Assembly (NCBI GenBank): GCA_017557665.1
Contig: JAFYYI010000084.1
Coordinates: 27,996-91,995 of the forward strand
Origin: Muribaculaceae bacterium
GTDB taxonomy: Bacteria > Bacteroidota > Bacteroidia > Bacteroidales > Muribaculaceae
Reading direction: 5' to 3'
DNA length: 64,000 nucleotides
Shown here: positions 1-8,196 of the stretch, one piece after another
How the letters are laid out: the number at the start of each line of letters is the position of its first letter
Position numbering within the stretch: the stretch's first letter is position 1
Notes under the pieces: generated by a model
What the model was told of the DNA's origin: nothing
The model's database searches: none
The model's input: the letters and a program-made list of their open reading frames with translations, nothing else
Position numbers and translations under genes: made by a program

Positions 1-1
1 G

Positions 2-712
2 GCGGTGCTCGTTCTGTTCTTCGCCCTTGCCTACTTTGCCCTGATGAGCATCAAGAAGGCCGAGCAGAACAAGGTGTGGGTCGGCCTGTCCAAGGAGACG
101 GCCCACCAGCTGGGAACACCCATCTCATCGCTCATGGCGTGGACGCAGCTGCTGGACTCGTTGGGTGTGGACAAGAGCATCGTCACCGACATGGACAAGG
201 ATGTGAAGCGTCTCTCTACCATTGCCGACCGCTTCTCCAAAATCGGCTCCATGCCCGACAAGGAGCTTGTGTCCATTAACGAGGCTGTGACCAGCAGTCT
301 GGAGTATATGCGCGCCCGTATCCCGAAACGGGTTAGTCTGCACATCCACACCAATGACGAGACCAACAATGGCGTGATGCTGAGCCAGACGCTGTTTGCC
401 TGGGTGATGGAGAACCTGACCAAGAATGCCGTTGACGCCATGGACGGCGAGGGCCGCCTGGACATCACCGTCGAGGACAGCCCCAACAATGTCGTCATCC
501 TTGTCAAGGACACCGGCAAGGGCATCGCGCGCAAGAACTTCAAGAACGTCTTCAACCCGGGTTTCACGACCAAGAAACGCGGTTGGGGACTGGGACTGAC
601 ACTGGTCAAGCGCATCATCGAGGAATATCACAACGGACAGATATATATCAAGGAGTCGGAAGTGGGCAAAGGTACCACCTTCGGCATCGAACTTCCCAAA
701 GTCAAATCATGA
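2..712 (+). CDS. Sensor histidine kinase, C-terminal part (5' end outside window)
   Basis: The gene enters from the left edge, so only the last 236 residues are visible. They begin in a hydrophobic membrane segment and continue into a complete kinase core. The phosphoacceptor His lies at about visible residue 35 in the sequence KETAHQLGTP, an H-box form common in Bacteroidetes kinases. The ATP-binding domain shows the N box (NLTKNAVDAM, near 140), G1 (DTGKGIA, near 170) and G2 (GLGL, near 197). It should autophosphorylate in the cytoplasm and pass phosphate to a partner response regulator that is not in view. The stop codon overlaps the next start (ATGA at 709-712), so this kinase and the following hydrolase are translationally coupled. 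The stimulus cannot be told because the sensory half is missing. Confidence 0.93.
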   Translation, partial: AVLVLFFALAYFALMSIKKAEQNKVWVGLSKETAHQLGTPISSLMAWTQLLDSLGVDKSIVTDMDKDVKRLSTIADRFSKIGSMPDKELVSINEAVTSSLEYMRARIPKRVSLHIHTNDETNNGVMLSQTLFAWVMENLTKNAVDAMDGEGRLDITVEDSPNNVVILVKDTGKGIARKNFKNVFNPGFTTKKRGWGLGLTLVKRIIEEYHNGQIYIKESEVGKGTTFGIELPKVKS

Positions 713-1539
713 GCGTCACCACCTCCAACACCTCACGCATCACCATGCTGGGCACGGGCAATGCCATGTGCATCAACTGCTACAACACCTGTTTCTACCT
801 GCACACGCCTAAGGGCGGACTGCTCGTTGACGGAGGCGGCGGCAACGGCATCCTGCGCCAGATAATCGACGCTAAGATTCCCTTTGAGGGTATCCGTCAC
901 ATGTTTGTGACCCACAACCACACCGACCACATCATGGGCGCCATCTGGATGATGCGTAAGATCGCTCCGATGATTTTCAAGGGCAAGCACAAGGGACCGT
1001 TCACCATCTATTGTAACGATGTGGTGCGAAATGCACTTTACACCATGGGCGAGCTGATGATTCCGCGCAAGATTTTTGAATCCATTGGGCAGACTGTCAT
1101 CCTGCGCGAGGTGCATGACAGCGAAACCGTTGACATCGATGACATGAAGGTCACCTTCTTTGACATCGCATCGACCAAAATCAAGCAATACGGCTTTGAG
1201 GCCAAGCTGCCCGACGGCCAGCGCCTCGTCTGCCTGGGCGATGAGCCTTACAGCATGCAGAGCGAGCCTTATGCCCGCGACTGCGACTGGCTGCTGTGTG
1301 AAGCCTTCTGCCTCTACAAGGACCGCTTCATCTTCAACCCCTACGAGAAGAGCCACAGCACCGCCCTGGATGCCGGTATGATAGCCCAGGAACTCGGCGT
1401 GAAGCACCTCGTCCTTTATCACACCGAGGACACGCACCTCGACACACGCGCCTCCAACTACAGCGCCGAGGCAGGTCAATACTATAAAGGCCCTATCCTT
1501 GTCCCCAACGACCTGGAGAAGTTCGAGCTCTTACCCTGA
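709..1539 (+). CDS. Metallo-beta-lactamase-fold hydrolase (RNase Z-like)
   Basis: This 276-residue protein carries the metal-binding signature HNHTDH at about residues 69-74 and a later GDEP segment fitting the bridging Asp of the beta-lactamase superfamily. The layout resembles the ribonuclease Z-like branch (an early GTGNA glycine loop, then HxHxDH), but substrate cannot be deduced; nuclease, phosphodiesterase or other ester hydrolysis are all possible. No signal peptide is seen, so it should be cytoplasmic. The start at 709 is chosen because its ATG overlaps the stop of the upstream histidine kinase (ATGA), and residues become family-like directly after it; the same frame is open further upstream but that stretch lies inside the kinase gene. 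Confidence 0.88.
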   Translation: MSVTTSNTSRITMLGTGNAMCINCYNTCFYLHTPKGGLLVDGGGGNGILRQIIDAKIPFEGIRHMFVTHNHTDHIMGAIWMMRKIAPMIFKGKHKGPFTIYCNDVVRNALYTMGELMIPRKIFESIGQTVILREVHDSETVDIDDMKVTFFDIASTKIKQYGFEAKLPDGQRLVCLGDEPYSMQSEPYARDCDWLLCEAFCLYKDRFIFNPYEKSHSTALDAGMIAQELGVKHLVLYHTEDTHLDTRASNYSAEAGQYYKGPILVPNDLEKFELLP

Positions 1540-1607
1540 CCGGCGCTTTGCTGCCTTGACTGTCAAAAAGCAGGAGCGGAAAAGTGAAAAGTGATAAAAT
1601 TTATTTG

Positions 1608-1615
1608 TACCTTTG
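1608..1615 (+). promoter_or_regulatory. Promoter -7 element (TAccTTTG)
   Basis: TACCTTTG matches the Bacteroidetes -7 consensus TAnnTTTG. No good -33 TTTG is present at the usual distance. The element ends 12 bases before the ATG at 1628, so the messenger would have only a few untranslated bases, and the alternative TTG codon at 1613 falls inside the promoter and cannot be the start. Confidence 0.6.
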
Positions 1616-1627
1616 CGACACTATAGA

Positions 1628-3721
1628 ATGAGGAACCGATGGACATATTGGCTCTTGACGGTTGCCGTGGGCCTTTTGCTCGTGGCATGTGCCAGTATCG
1701 GGTCGCCCGAGGGCGGTCCGCGTGACTACACGCCGCCCCAAGTGGTGAAGACCACTCCCGAGGCCGGCACCGTCAACTTCAAGGGTCAGAAAGTGGAAAT
1801 CACCTTTGACGAGATCATCAACCTCAAGGACCAGCAGAAGAAGGTCATCATCTCACCGGCTCCCAAGACACAGCCCCTCATCCGCACGGTGGGCAAGAAG
1901 GTAACCGTCGAGTTCCGCGACGAGCTGGAGGAGAACACGACCTATGTCATCGACTTCTCCAACGCCATCGAGGACAACAACGAGAGCAACCAACTGGATG
2001 GCTACACCTTTGCCTTCTCGACAGGCGACCATATCGACACGCTGGCGGTATCGGGCATCGTCCTGCGGGCCAATGATCTGGAGCCAATGCAGCACGTCAT
2101 CGTGGGTCTGCACAGCAACCTCGACGACACCGCCTTCACCAGTGTTCCGTTGGAGCGCGTCAGCCGCACCAACGACCGTGGCCAGTTCACCATCCGCAAC
2201 CTCAAGCCCGGCAATTACCACGTGTTTGCCATCAACGACGTTGACGGCGACTACCGCATGGCGCGCACCGAGGACATTGCCTTCCTCGATCGGGTCATTG
2301 TGCCCAGCACCAGCGAGTACACCTCCCAGGACACCGTCTTCACCTTTGACCACCGTGTGGACACCGTGGTCACCGGGACCCACACGCTCTACCTGCCCAA
2401 CGACTTGCTGCTGTGCATGTTCAACGAGGGCTACCGCTCCCATTACGTCAGGCAGACTTCACGTCCTGCCGACAACAAGCTGCACATACTCTTTGGCGCC
2501 CCCAACGAAACCTTGCCCCAACTCGAGGTGCTGCGACCCACAGAACATGCCGATGACTGGTTCCGCGTGGAGCGCACAGCGACCAACGACTCCCTGTTCT
2601 ATTGGATAACCGACTCGGCGATGATCAAGACCGACACCATCATCGTCGCCATGAGCTACCTGCGCACCGATACTGCCGAGCAATTGGTACAGGTCACCGA
2701 CACCGTGCGTTTCGGCTGGCGTAAACCCAGTTCCCAGGTCAAGGAGGAGCAGAAACAGGCCAAAGAACGTGAAGACCGCGCCAAGCGTCTCGCCCAACTG
2801 CTTGAGAAGCAGGAAAAAGCCACCGCTCAAGGCAAAGAACTCGATGAGGGAGACCTCGAGGAGCTCAAGGAGCTGCAGCACACGCAGCCCGATATCATCC
2901 CCAAGGTAAGTATGGAACTCGCCAAGAGTGGCACCATTGACGTGGGTGACAGCATTATCTTCAAATTTGACACCCCTATCGCCGACATCAATCCTGCCGG
3001 CGTGCATCTGGAAATCAAGCGAGACACCCTGTGGGTACCCATTCACGGGCTCCCCTCCCTGCGTCTTGTCGATGACTGCAACCCCATGCGTTACTGGCTG
3101 CCCTTCACTGCCCTACCCGACTCCACCTATCGCCTGACTGTCGACAGCGCTGCTGTCACCTCGGTCTACAACCTGCACAACGACCTGCTGACCAAGGAAC
3201 TCAAGGTCAGAGGGCTGGAGCAGTATGCCAATGTCTATTTCCGTGTCAATGTCAAGGGCAGTGCCTTTGTCGAACTGCTGGCCAGCGGCGAGAGAGTCGT
3301 GCGCACTGCTCCTGTCAAGGGTGGCGCTTTCGAATTGCTGAACGTGCCCCCCAGTACCTATTACCTGCGCTTGACCATCGACCCTAACGGCAACGGCAAG
3401 TGGGACACGGGCAACTACCTCAACCACCTGCAGCCCGAAGAGGTCTACTACTATCCCAAGAAGCTGCGCCTGCGCACCAACTGGGACCTCGACGAGAATT
3501 GGGACATCTACCAGACCGCCATTGATCTTCAGAAACCCGAAGACATCAAGCGCAACAAGCCCGAACAGGCCAAGAACAAGATTGAGAAGAAGCAGAACAA
3601 CTCCAATGAGGACGAGCAGGAGGAGGATGAATTCTCGACCGGCTTCAACAACACCTACACCGGCAACAAGTACAACGACACCAAGAACAACAGGAGAAAC
3701 AACCAGCGTTTAACCCGTTGA
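1628..3721 (+). CDS. Ig-like domain lipoprotein
   Basis: A 697-residue predicted lipoprotein. The N-terminal signal ends in a good lipobox (LVAC, Cys near residue 21). The mature part starts with a short GSPEGGPRDYTPP segment and a bacterial Ig-like domain (about residues 30-135), followed by a beta-sandwich resembling a carboxypeptidase regulatory-like fold (TVSGIVL..., about 140-215). A charged Lys/Glu-rich helical stretch lies around 370-420. The last ~60 residues are rich in Asn, Lys and Glu, low complexity. This domain order is widespread in Bacteroidetes envelope lipoproteins of unknown role. The start at 1628 is preferred because the promoter overlaps the earlier TTG. It stands alone with its own promoter and terminator. 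Function is not known. Confidence 0.85.
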   Translation: MRNRWTYWLLTVAVGLLLVACASIGSPEGGPRDYTPPQVVKTTPEAGTVNFKGQKVEITFDEIINLKDQQKKVIISPAPKTQPLIRTVGKKVTVEFRDELEENTTYVIDFSNAIEDNNESNQLDGYTFAFSTGDHIDTLAVSGIVLRANDLEPMQHVIVGLHSNLDDTAFTSVPLERVSRTNDRGQFTIRNLKPGNYHVFAINDVDGDYRMARTEDIAFLDRVIVPSTSEYTSQDTVFTFDHRVDTVVTGTHTLYLPNDLLLCMFNEGYRSHYVRQTSRPADNKLHILFGAPNETLPQLEVLRPTEHADDWFRVERTATNDSLFYWITDSAMIKTDTIIVAMSYLRTDTAEQLVQVTDTVRFGWRKPSSQVKEEQKQAKEREDRAKRLAQLLEKQEKATAQGKELDEGDLEELKELQHTQPDIIPKVSMELAKSGTIDVGDSIIFKFDTPIADINPAGVHLEIKRDTLWVPIHGLPSLRLVDDCNPMRYWLPFTALPDSTYRLTVDSAAVTSVYNLHNDLLTKELKVRGLEQYANVYFRVNVKGSAFVELLASGERVVRTAPVKGGAFELLNVPPSTYYLRLTIDPNGNGKWDTGNYLNHLQPEEVYYYPKKLRLRTNWDLDENWDIYQTAIDLQKPEDIKRNKPEQAKNKIEKKQNNSNEDEQEEDEFSTGFNNTYTGNKYNDTKNNRRNNQRLTR

Positions 3722-3754
3722 CGAGGAGTTCAGATTGACGTCAATGACCTTAAC

Positions 3755-3785
3755 GGCAAAAAAAATCAACATTTTTTTGCCAAAA
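3755..3785 (+). terminator. Rho-independent terminator
   Basis: GGCAAAAAAA (3755-3764) pairs with TTTTTTTGCC (3772-3781). The hairpin itself supplies the U-rich end. It lies about 35 bases after the Ig-like lipoprotein stop. Confidence 0.55.
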
Positions 3786-3788
3786 TGC

Positions 3789-3817
3789 TTGTATATTAAA
3801 AAAAAGTACTACCTTTG
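3789..3817 (+). promoter_or_regulatory. Promoter of tRNA-Leu
   Basis: TTG at 3789-3791 and TACCTTTG at 3810-3817, 18 bases apart, fit the Bacteroidetes promoter form and lie about 40 bases before the tRNA. Confidence 0.65.
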
Positions 3818-3854
3818 CACCGCTAAACGCAAAACGTCTAGCGCAAAACCACAA

Positions 3855-3939
3855 GCCCAGGTGGCGGAATTGGTAGACGCGCACGTTTCAGGTGCGTGTG
3901 CCGCGAGGTGTGCGGGTTCGAGTCCCGCCCTGGGCACCA
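3855..3939 (+). tRNA. tRNA-Leu (anticodon CAG)
   Basis: An 85-base class II tRNA with the CCA encoded. The acceptor stem GCCCAGG (3855-3861) pairs with CCTGGGC (3929-3935). The anticodon stem CACGT/GCGTG encloses the loop TTCAGGT, giving anticodon CAG at 3889-3891, which reads CUG leucine codons. A long variable arm follows, then the T arm GCGGG-TTCGAGT-CCCGC. No integrase gene or duplicated tRNA 3' end is seen, so the locus is not an occupied integration site here. Confidence 0.97.
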
Positions 3940-3944
3940 AAAGA

Positions 3945-3990
3945 AATCCCTGACAACCGATTGGTTGTCGGGGATTCTTGTTTTGTTATG
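3945..3990 (+). terminator. Terminator after tRNA-Leu
   Basis: AATCCCTGACAACC (3945-3958) pairs with GGTTGTCGGGGATT (3963-3976) with one T-G wobble, followed by TCTTGTTTTG. It ends the tRNA transcript just before the convergent cstA gene. Confidence 0.85.
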
Positions 3991-3998
3991 TTACCGCG

Positions 3999-5570
3999 TC
4001 ACTCGCGCGTGAGCGGTTCGTTGGCACGCATCCTTTTCAGCCACAAGGCGAACCAGACTACCGAGATGGCAATCACGGCGAGAATCACCCAGGGGACGAG
4101 TTCGGCATGACCTATCGCCTTGGGCGAAGCTACCAGGAACGAGGTGCACACCACCGTCATGAACACCGCCGGGATGAGGGTGAGAATATAGGCTTTGTGA
4201 TTACGGGCCAGATAGACGGTAATCATCCACAGGGTAAATACCGACAGTGCCTGGTTGGACCAGCCGAAGTATTGCCACAGCACGTTGAAGCCATCCTTAT
4301 CGTTCATCTGCCAAATGAGCAGCATCAGCGAGGCCACAAACAGGGGCACGCTGATCATCAAGCGGCGCACCATGCTCTTCTGCTCAAAATGCAATGCCTC
4401 GGCAATGATGAGACGCGCGCTGCGGAAGGCCGTGTCGCCACTCGTGATGGGAGCAGCCACAACACCCAGCACAGCGAGCGTACCGCCCACGATGCCCAAC
4501 CAACTACTGCACACCCAGTTCACCACCTGAGGCGCAGTAAAGTACTGGATGAGCGTCTTGCCGTCGGCCAAATGTACCTGAGCCATGAACTTGGTCACCT
4601 CCTCGGGGCTAACCACCTCTTTCCAACCACCATAGTAGAAGAAGTAGGACGAGACAGTGGCCCAGATAAGCGCCACTATGCCCTCGGTAATCATCGCGCC
4701 GTAGAACACCGGGCGGGCCAAACGCTCACTCTTCAGGCAACGCGCCATGAGAGGGCTCTGTGTGGCATGGAAACCGCTGATTGCGCCACAGGCAATCGTG
4801 ATGAACAGGCATGGGAACAGGGGGTTCTTCTGCATGTTAGCTATCACGCCCAGGGAATCTTTGCCATCAACCATCTGACCTTGAGTCCACTGCGACATGT
4901 CACCCATATTCCACAATTCGGGCAACTGCGGCATTTTCACGAACAAGCCGACCAGCAGGCCTGCCGCCATTACCAGCAGAGCGATGGCGAACAAGGGATA
5001 GATGCGGCCGATAATTTTGTCGATGGGCAACAATGTGGCAACGATATAGTAGCAGAAGATGATAATAACCCACACGATGGGATTAGAAAGGAGCGGCATC
5101 GTCTCACTGGAGAACATGCCTTTGAGAATCTCGGCGGGACTGTAAACGAACACAGCGCCCACCATCATCAACAACAGCACTGTGAAGATGAGCATCACGA
5201 CCTTAGTGCCGTTACCCAGATACTTGCCGATGAGTGTCGGCAGGTTGGCTCCGTCGTGCCGCAGCGACAGCATGCCACTCATAAAGTCGTGCACCGCACC
5301 GGCGAAGATGCAGCCCAGCACAATCCACAAGTAGGAAGCAGGGCCGAACCACATGCCCATGATGGCGCCGAAGATGGGTCCAGTTCCCGCAATGTTCAGG
5401 AACTGAATCATGAACACTTTCCACGTGGGCAACGCCACAAAGTCCACACCATCGGCAAGGCGCACGGCGGGTGTCTCACGGTCATCGGGGCGCATCACGC
5501 GCTCCACGATGGCCCCATAAACCAGATAGCCTAAAACAAGGGCTACGAGGCTGATTATAAAGGTTATCAT
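3999..5570 (-). CDS. cstA: CstA-family carbon starvation transporter
   Basis: A 523-residue polytopic membrane protein of the carbon starvation CstA family. Diagnostic N-terminal family sequence is seen in the first 130 residues: LPTWKVFMIQFLNIAGTGPI, then GAIMGMWFGP and AGAVHDFMSGMLSLRHDG. Roughly 13-15 hydrophobic segments follow. The E. coli protein is about 700 residues; this shorter form is usual in Bacteroidales. CstA proteins import pyruvate or peptides under carbon limitation; the substrate here is inferred only from the family. It lies 32 bases downstream of the lipoprotein gene on the same strand, so the two are probably one transcript. It converges on tRNA-Leu, whose terminator separates them. 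Confidence 0.9.
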   Translation of the reverse strand: MITFIISLVALVLGYLVYGAIVERVMRPDDRETPAVRLADGVDFVALPTWKVFMIQFLNIAGTGPIFGAIMGMWFGPASYLWIVLGCIFAGAVHDFMSGMLSLRHDGANLPTLIGKYLGNGTKVVMLIFTVLLLMMVGAVFVYSPAEILKGMFSSETMPLLSNPIVWVIIIFCYYIVATLLPIDKIIGRIYPLFAIALLVMAAGLLVGLFVKMPQLPELWNMGDMSQWTQGQMVDGKDSLGVIANMQKNPLFPCLFITIACGAISGFHATQSPLMARCLKSERLARPVFYGAMITEGIVALIWATVSSYFFYYGGWKEVVSPEEVTKFMAQVHLADGKTLIQYFTAPQVVNWVCSSWLGIVGGTLAVLGVVAAPITSGDTAFRSARLIIAEALHFEQKSMVRRLMISVPLFVASLMLLIWQMNDKDGFNVLWQYFGWSNQALSVFTLWMITVYLARNHKAYILTLIPAVFMTVVCTSFLVASPKAIGHAELVPWVILAVIAISVVWFALWLKRMRANEPLTRE

Positions 5571-5602
5571 AATCTTATTCTAAATGTCGTTGTTTTCATG
5601 TT

Positions 5603-6523
5603 TTATTCCTCGATGAGTTCCATGATGCGGGTACTCAGCACAGCGATGAGGTGGGCAGTGTGGGCGTCGGGGACGCCTTCGGCAGCGCACAATTTAGCTC
5701 GTGAGTCGAGCCACGTGTCGAGCAGGACGGTCACTCGGTCGGCTTGCTCAAGCATATCCTTGAGCGTCTCACGGTAGCCTTCGCCATCATACATTTCATC
5801 AGCCATGGAATCATCCAGGCTTTTAGCATCGGCGAGTTCCTGAATGAAGTTAGCGCGAGCTTCGGCTATAGTCAATGACTCACTATTGGCAAAATGGCCG
5901 CCCTTCTTGAGCTGGGAGTAATCCTTCTGGCGCACTTTGGCCAAATGAGAAAGAGAGCCGCTAGAGGTGACATTGGCAATAGTGCCGCCCCAATTGGCCA
6001 AGTAAGCCAAATTGACGTAAAAGTATCCTAACTCATCCTCCAGCGCAAGCCAGTCACGCATCTCGGCTTGATAATTTGTATTGTCGCTGTATCCGTCGCA
6101 ATAGTCCTTGGCGATGAGGTAATGTGCCATAGCGCGCTCGATGCGACTGCACATCACCATGTCGAACGTGCTGCCACCCGACAGGTTGTCGGCCAATGCC
6201 TGCAAATCACTGAACACGACTTCGTCCAAACGGTTATTGTCCTCTCCCTTATGATTCAACAGTCCATAGGATTTTATGGCAGCAGCCTGCTGTTCATAAC
6301 GGTTGGCAAGCTCGTCGAGGGTTATGGCCGATGGTTCATCCATCAAAAAGTCGGCCAACGAGTCAATCGAGGCAAACCTCTGATCGGGCATGAATGAATC
6401 AACCTTTGCCTTGTCAGGTGACTCGGCAACAGCCTTGCTCTTGTTGCCACAAGCCATGCAACTCAAGGCAACACACAGCATCGACACAACTACTGCAAAC
6501 GTGCAAAAAACTTTTCTTTTCAT
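5603..6523 (-). CDS. Hypothetical lipoprotein upstream of cstA
   Basis: A 306-residue protein with a basic, hydrophobic N terminus ending in Cys-rich LSCMAC, a probable lipoprotein signal with the modified Cys near residue 25. The mature part is charged and mainly helical, with no recognisable enzyme motif and several Asp/Leu-rich amphipathic stretches. I do not recognise the family. It shares a transcript with cstA, suggesting an envelope role linked to nutrient limitation, but this is only neighbourhood inference. A promoter with GTTG, 19 bases, TAAATTTG precedes it. Confidence 0.8.
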   Translation of the reverse strand: MKRKVFCTFAVVVSMLCVALSCMACGNKSKAVAESPDKAKVDSFMPDQRFASIDSLADFLMDEPSAITLDELANRYEQQAAAIKSYGLLNHKGEDNNRLDEVVFSDLQALADNLSGGSTFDMVMCSRIERAMAHYLIAKDYCDGYSDNTNYQAEMRDWLALEDELGYFYVNLAYLANWGGTIANVTSSGSLSHLAKVRQKDYSQLKKGGHFANSESLTIAEARANFIQELADAKSLDDSMADEMYDGEGYRETLKDMLEQADRVTVLLDTWLDSRAKLCAAEGVPDAHTAHLIAVLSTRIMELIEE

Positions 6524-6548
6524 ATCGTCAACTGTTTTATCGTCACTG

Positions 6549-6579
6549 CAAATTTACAAAAAACAATACAATACACAAC
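6549..6579 (-). promoter_or_regulatory. Promoter of the lipoprotein-cstA operon
   Basis: On the minus strand, GTTG (6579-6576) is followed after 19 bases by TAAATTTG (6556-6549), the Bacteroidetes pattern with a slightly weak -33 box. It lies about 25 bases before the lipoprotein start. Confidence 0.6.
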
Positions 6580-6582
6580 AAC

Positions 6583-7533
6583 TCATTCATTTGAGGTGGA
6601 GTTTTTCTTCCCTGCAATAGCGGCATTGCGGCGCAGGGTCTTGATGCGCAGGCGCGAGATGGCGCTGTGGGCGAAGGTGCGTTTGAAGTCTCCACCTGTC
6701 ATTTCCAGGATGCGCTCGCTGGTGAGGGTCATCACCGCGTCGGTGGGAGCGAACTCCTCAATTGTCGTTGCCACGGCATGAGCGTTGTGGGGGCAACACA
6801 ACTGGCACTCATCGCAGCCTACGACCCTGTCACCAATCACATCACCCACCCAATCGGGCAGATGTTCGTCGTGATTCTCGATTAACAGGCACGAGAGGCA
6901 ACGGGTGGCATCCACTGCACCATCCTCGCCCAAGGCTCCTGAGGGGCATGCCTTGACACACCGTCCGCAGTCACCGCAGGAGCCAGTGCACGGCTCATCG
7001 GGTTGCAACCGGGCCGTGGTGACAATTTCGCCCAGGAATAAAAAAGATCCTCGCCCTGGGATAATGAGACAGTTGTTGCGTCCGACAAAACCCAGGCCTG
7101 CCCGCTGGGCCCAATAACGCTCGCGGATGGGCGCCGAATCAACGCACGGGCGAGTGGTGCAACCGGTGGTCTGTTCAATGAAACGGGCTAACGAGGTCAA
7201 CTTCTCGCGCAACACCTCATGGTAGTCGCGCCCGTAGGCATAATAGGCCACACGCAAGGTCCCTTGGGGTTGAAATCTGGCCGGATAGTAGTTCAAAGCC
7301 AACGAAATGACCGTTTGGGCGCCCTCGAGCAGCATCGACGGGTCACGGCGCAAATCCCGATGGCCCGCGGCCCACTGCATGCAACCGTTATGGCCTTGCT
7401 CCACCCAGCGGTCGTAACGTTGCACCGCCTCGTCGTCGACAGGTGTCGCGGCGGCGAAGCCACAAGCGTCAAATCCCAGGCTCGCGGCCTGGGATTTGAT
7501 ACGTGATGCTATGTCATAGCTCTGGGATGGCAT
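6583..7533 (-). CDS. queG: Epoxyqueuosine reductase QueG
   Basis: A 316-residue cobalamin-dependent iron-sulfur enzyme that reduces epoxyqueuosine to queuosine in the anticodon of tRNAs for Asp, Asn, His and Tyr. Two ferredoxin-like clusters are visible: CGDCGRCVKACP (about residues 183-194) and GCDECQLCCPHN (about 239-250), with further Cys in CTGSC and CLSCL. The N-terminal SLGFDACGFA and central GRNNCLI segments are family-typical. The start at 7533 (MPSQSYDIAS) gives the normal family length; the frame opens earlier but inside the upstream gene. The 5' end overlaps the deacetylase gene by 20 bases, so the two are co-transcribed. Confidence 0.94.
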   Translation of the reverse strand: MPSQSYDIASRIKSQAASLGFDACGFAAATPVDDEAVQRYDRWVEQGHNGCMQWAAGHRDLRRDPSMLLEGAQTVISLALNYYPARFQPQGTLRVAYYAYGRDYHEVLREKLTSLARFIEQTTGCTTRPCVDSAPIRERYWAQRAGLGFVGRNNCLIIPGRGSFLFLGEIVTTARLQPDEPCTGSCGDCGRCVKACPSGALGEDGAVDATRCLSCLLIENHDEHLPDWVGDVIGDRVVGCDECQLCCPHNAHAVATTIEEFAPTDAVMTLTSERILEMTGGDFKRTFAHSAISRLRIKTLRRNAAIAGKKNSTSNE

Positions 7534-8131
7534 CGAACTTATAGCCCTGCTGCTGCAGCCATTCGATGGCACGCGGCAACGCATATTTCATGTTTTTCTC
7601 GGCCTTGAGCGAGTCGTGGAAGACGATAATCGAGCCGTTGCGGGCATACCGCTTGACATTGGCCAGCACCTGCTCGCCGTTGAGCTTGCGGCTGTAGTCG
7701 CGCGTCACCAGGTCATACATGATGATGGCAAATCGCGAGCGCAGCACTCTTGACTGCCCCCACCGCAATAAGCCATGCGGCGGACGGAAGAGCGTGCTGC
7801 CGATGAGCTCGTTGGCACGGAACACGTTGTGCAGGTAGTGCTTGGTTCCCACGTGGGCGCCTTGCAGGTGGCTCATCGTGTGATTGCCTACCGTATGGCC
7901 GCGACGGCGAACTTCTTCAAGCAGTTCGGGATGTCGCTCCACATTCTCGCCCACCATGAAGAAGGTGGCCTTGATGCCGTAACGGTCGAGTGTGTCGAGC
8001 ACCCACGGCGTTACCTCGGGAATCGGGCCGTCGTCAAAGGTCAGATAGACCGTGTGGTCGCGCTTGTGGATGCGCCACACGGTCTCTGGAAATAACATTC
8101 TGTACAGTAGCGGAGGACGCTCTACCAGCAT
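7514..8131 (-). CDS. Polysaccharide deacetylase family protein
   Basis: A 205-residue single NodB-homology domain (CE4). Motif 1 TFDDGP (about residues 30-35) supplies the catalytic base and metal Asp, motif 2 HTMSH (about 84-88) the two metal His, motif 3 RPPHG the substrate groove, and VFHDS near the C terminus the catalytic His. All key residues are present, so it is likely an active metal-dependent N-deacetylase of a peptidoglycan or surface polysaccharide. No signal peptide is evident, though the first 15 residues are moderately hydrophobic. It follows the DUF2723 gene by 65 bases and overlaps queG. Confidence 0.92.
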   Translation of the reverse strand: MLVERPPLLYRMLFPETVWRIHKRDHTVYLTFDDGPIPEVTPWVLDTLDRYGIKATFFMVGENVERHPELLEEVRRRGHTVGNHTMSHLQGAHVGTKHYLHNVFRANELIGSTLFRPPHGLLRWGQSRVLRSRFAIIMYDLVTRDYSRKLNGEQVLANVKRYARNGSIIVFHDSLKAEKNMKYALPRAIEWLQQQGYKFDAIPEL

Positions 8132-8196
8132 GGTCAGCTTTAAGTCTTCAGTCCTTAAAACAATTAGGACCTTAAGAGTTTAACTCCTAACTAAAA

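Noticed and set aside
1613..1627. TTG start for the Ig-like lipoprotein
   Set aside because: It falls inside the -7 promoter element; the ATG at 1628 gives a normal lipoprotein signal.
3855..3939. tRNA-Leu as an integration site for a mobile island
   Set aside because: No integrase, no duplicated tRNA end and core genes on both sides.
3978..5534. 518-residue open frame on the plus strand over cstA
   Set aside because: His/Gln/Glu-rich protein with no family resemblance, antisense to a well-recognised membrane protein; caused by codon bias.
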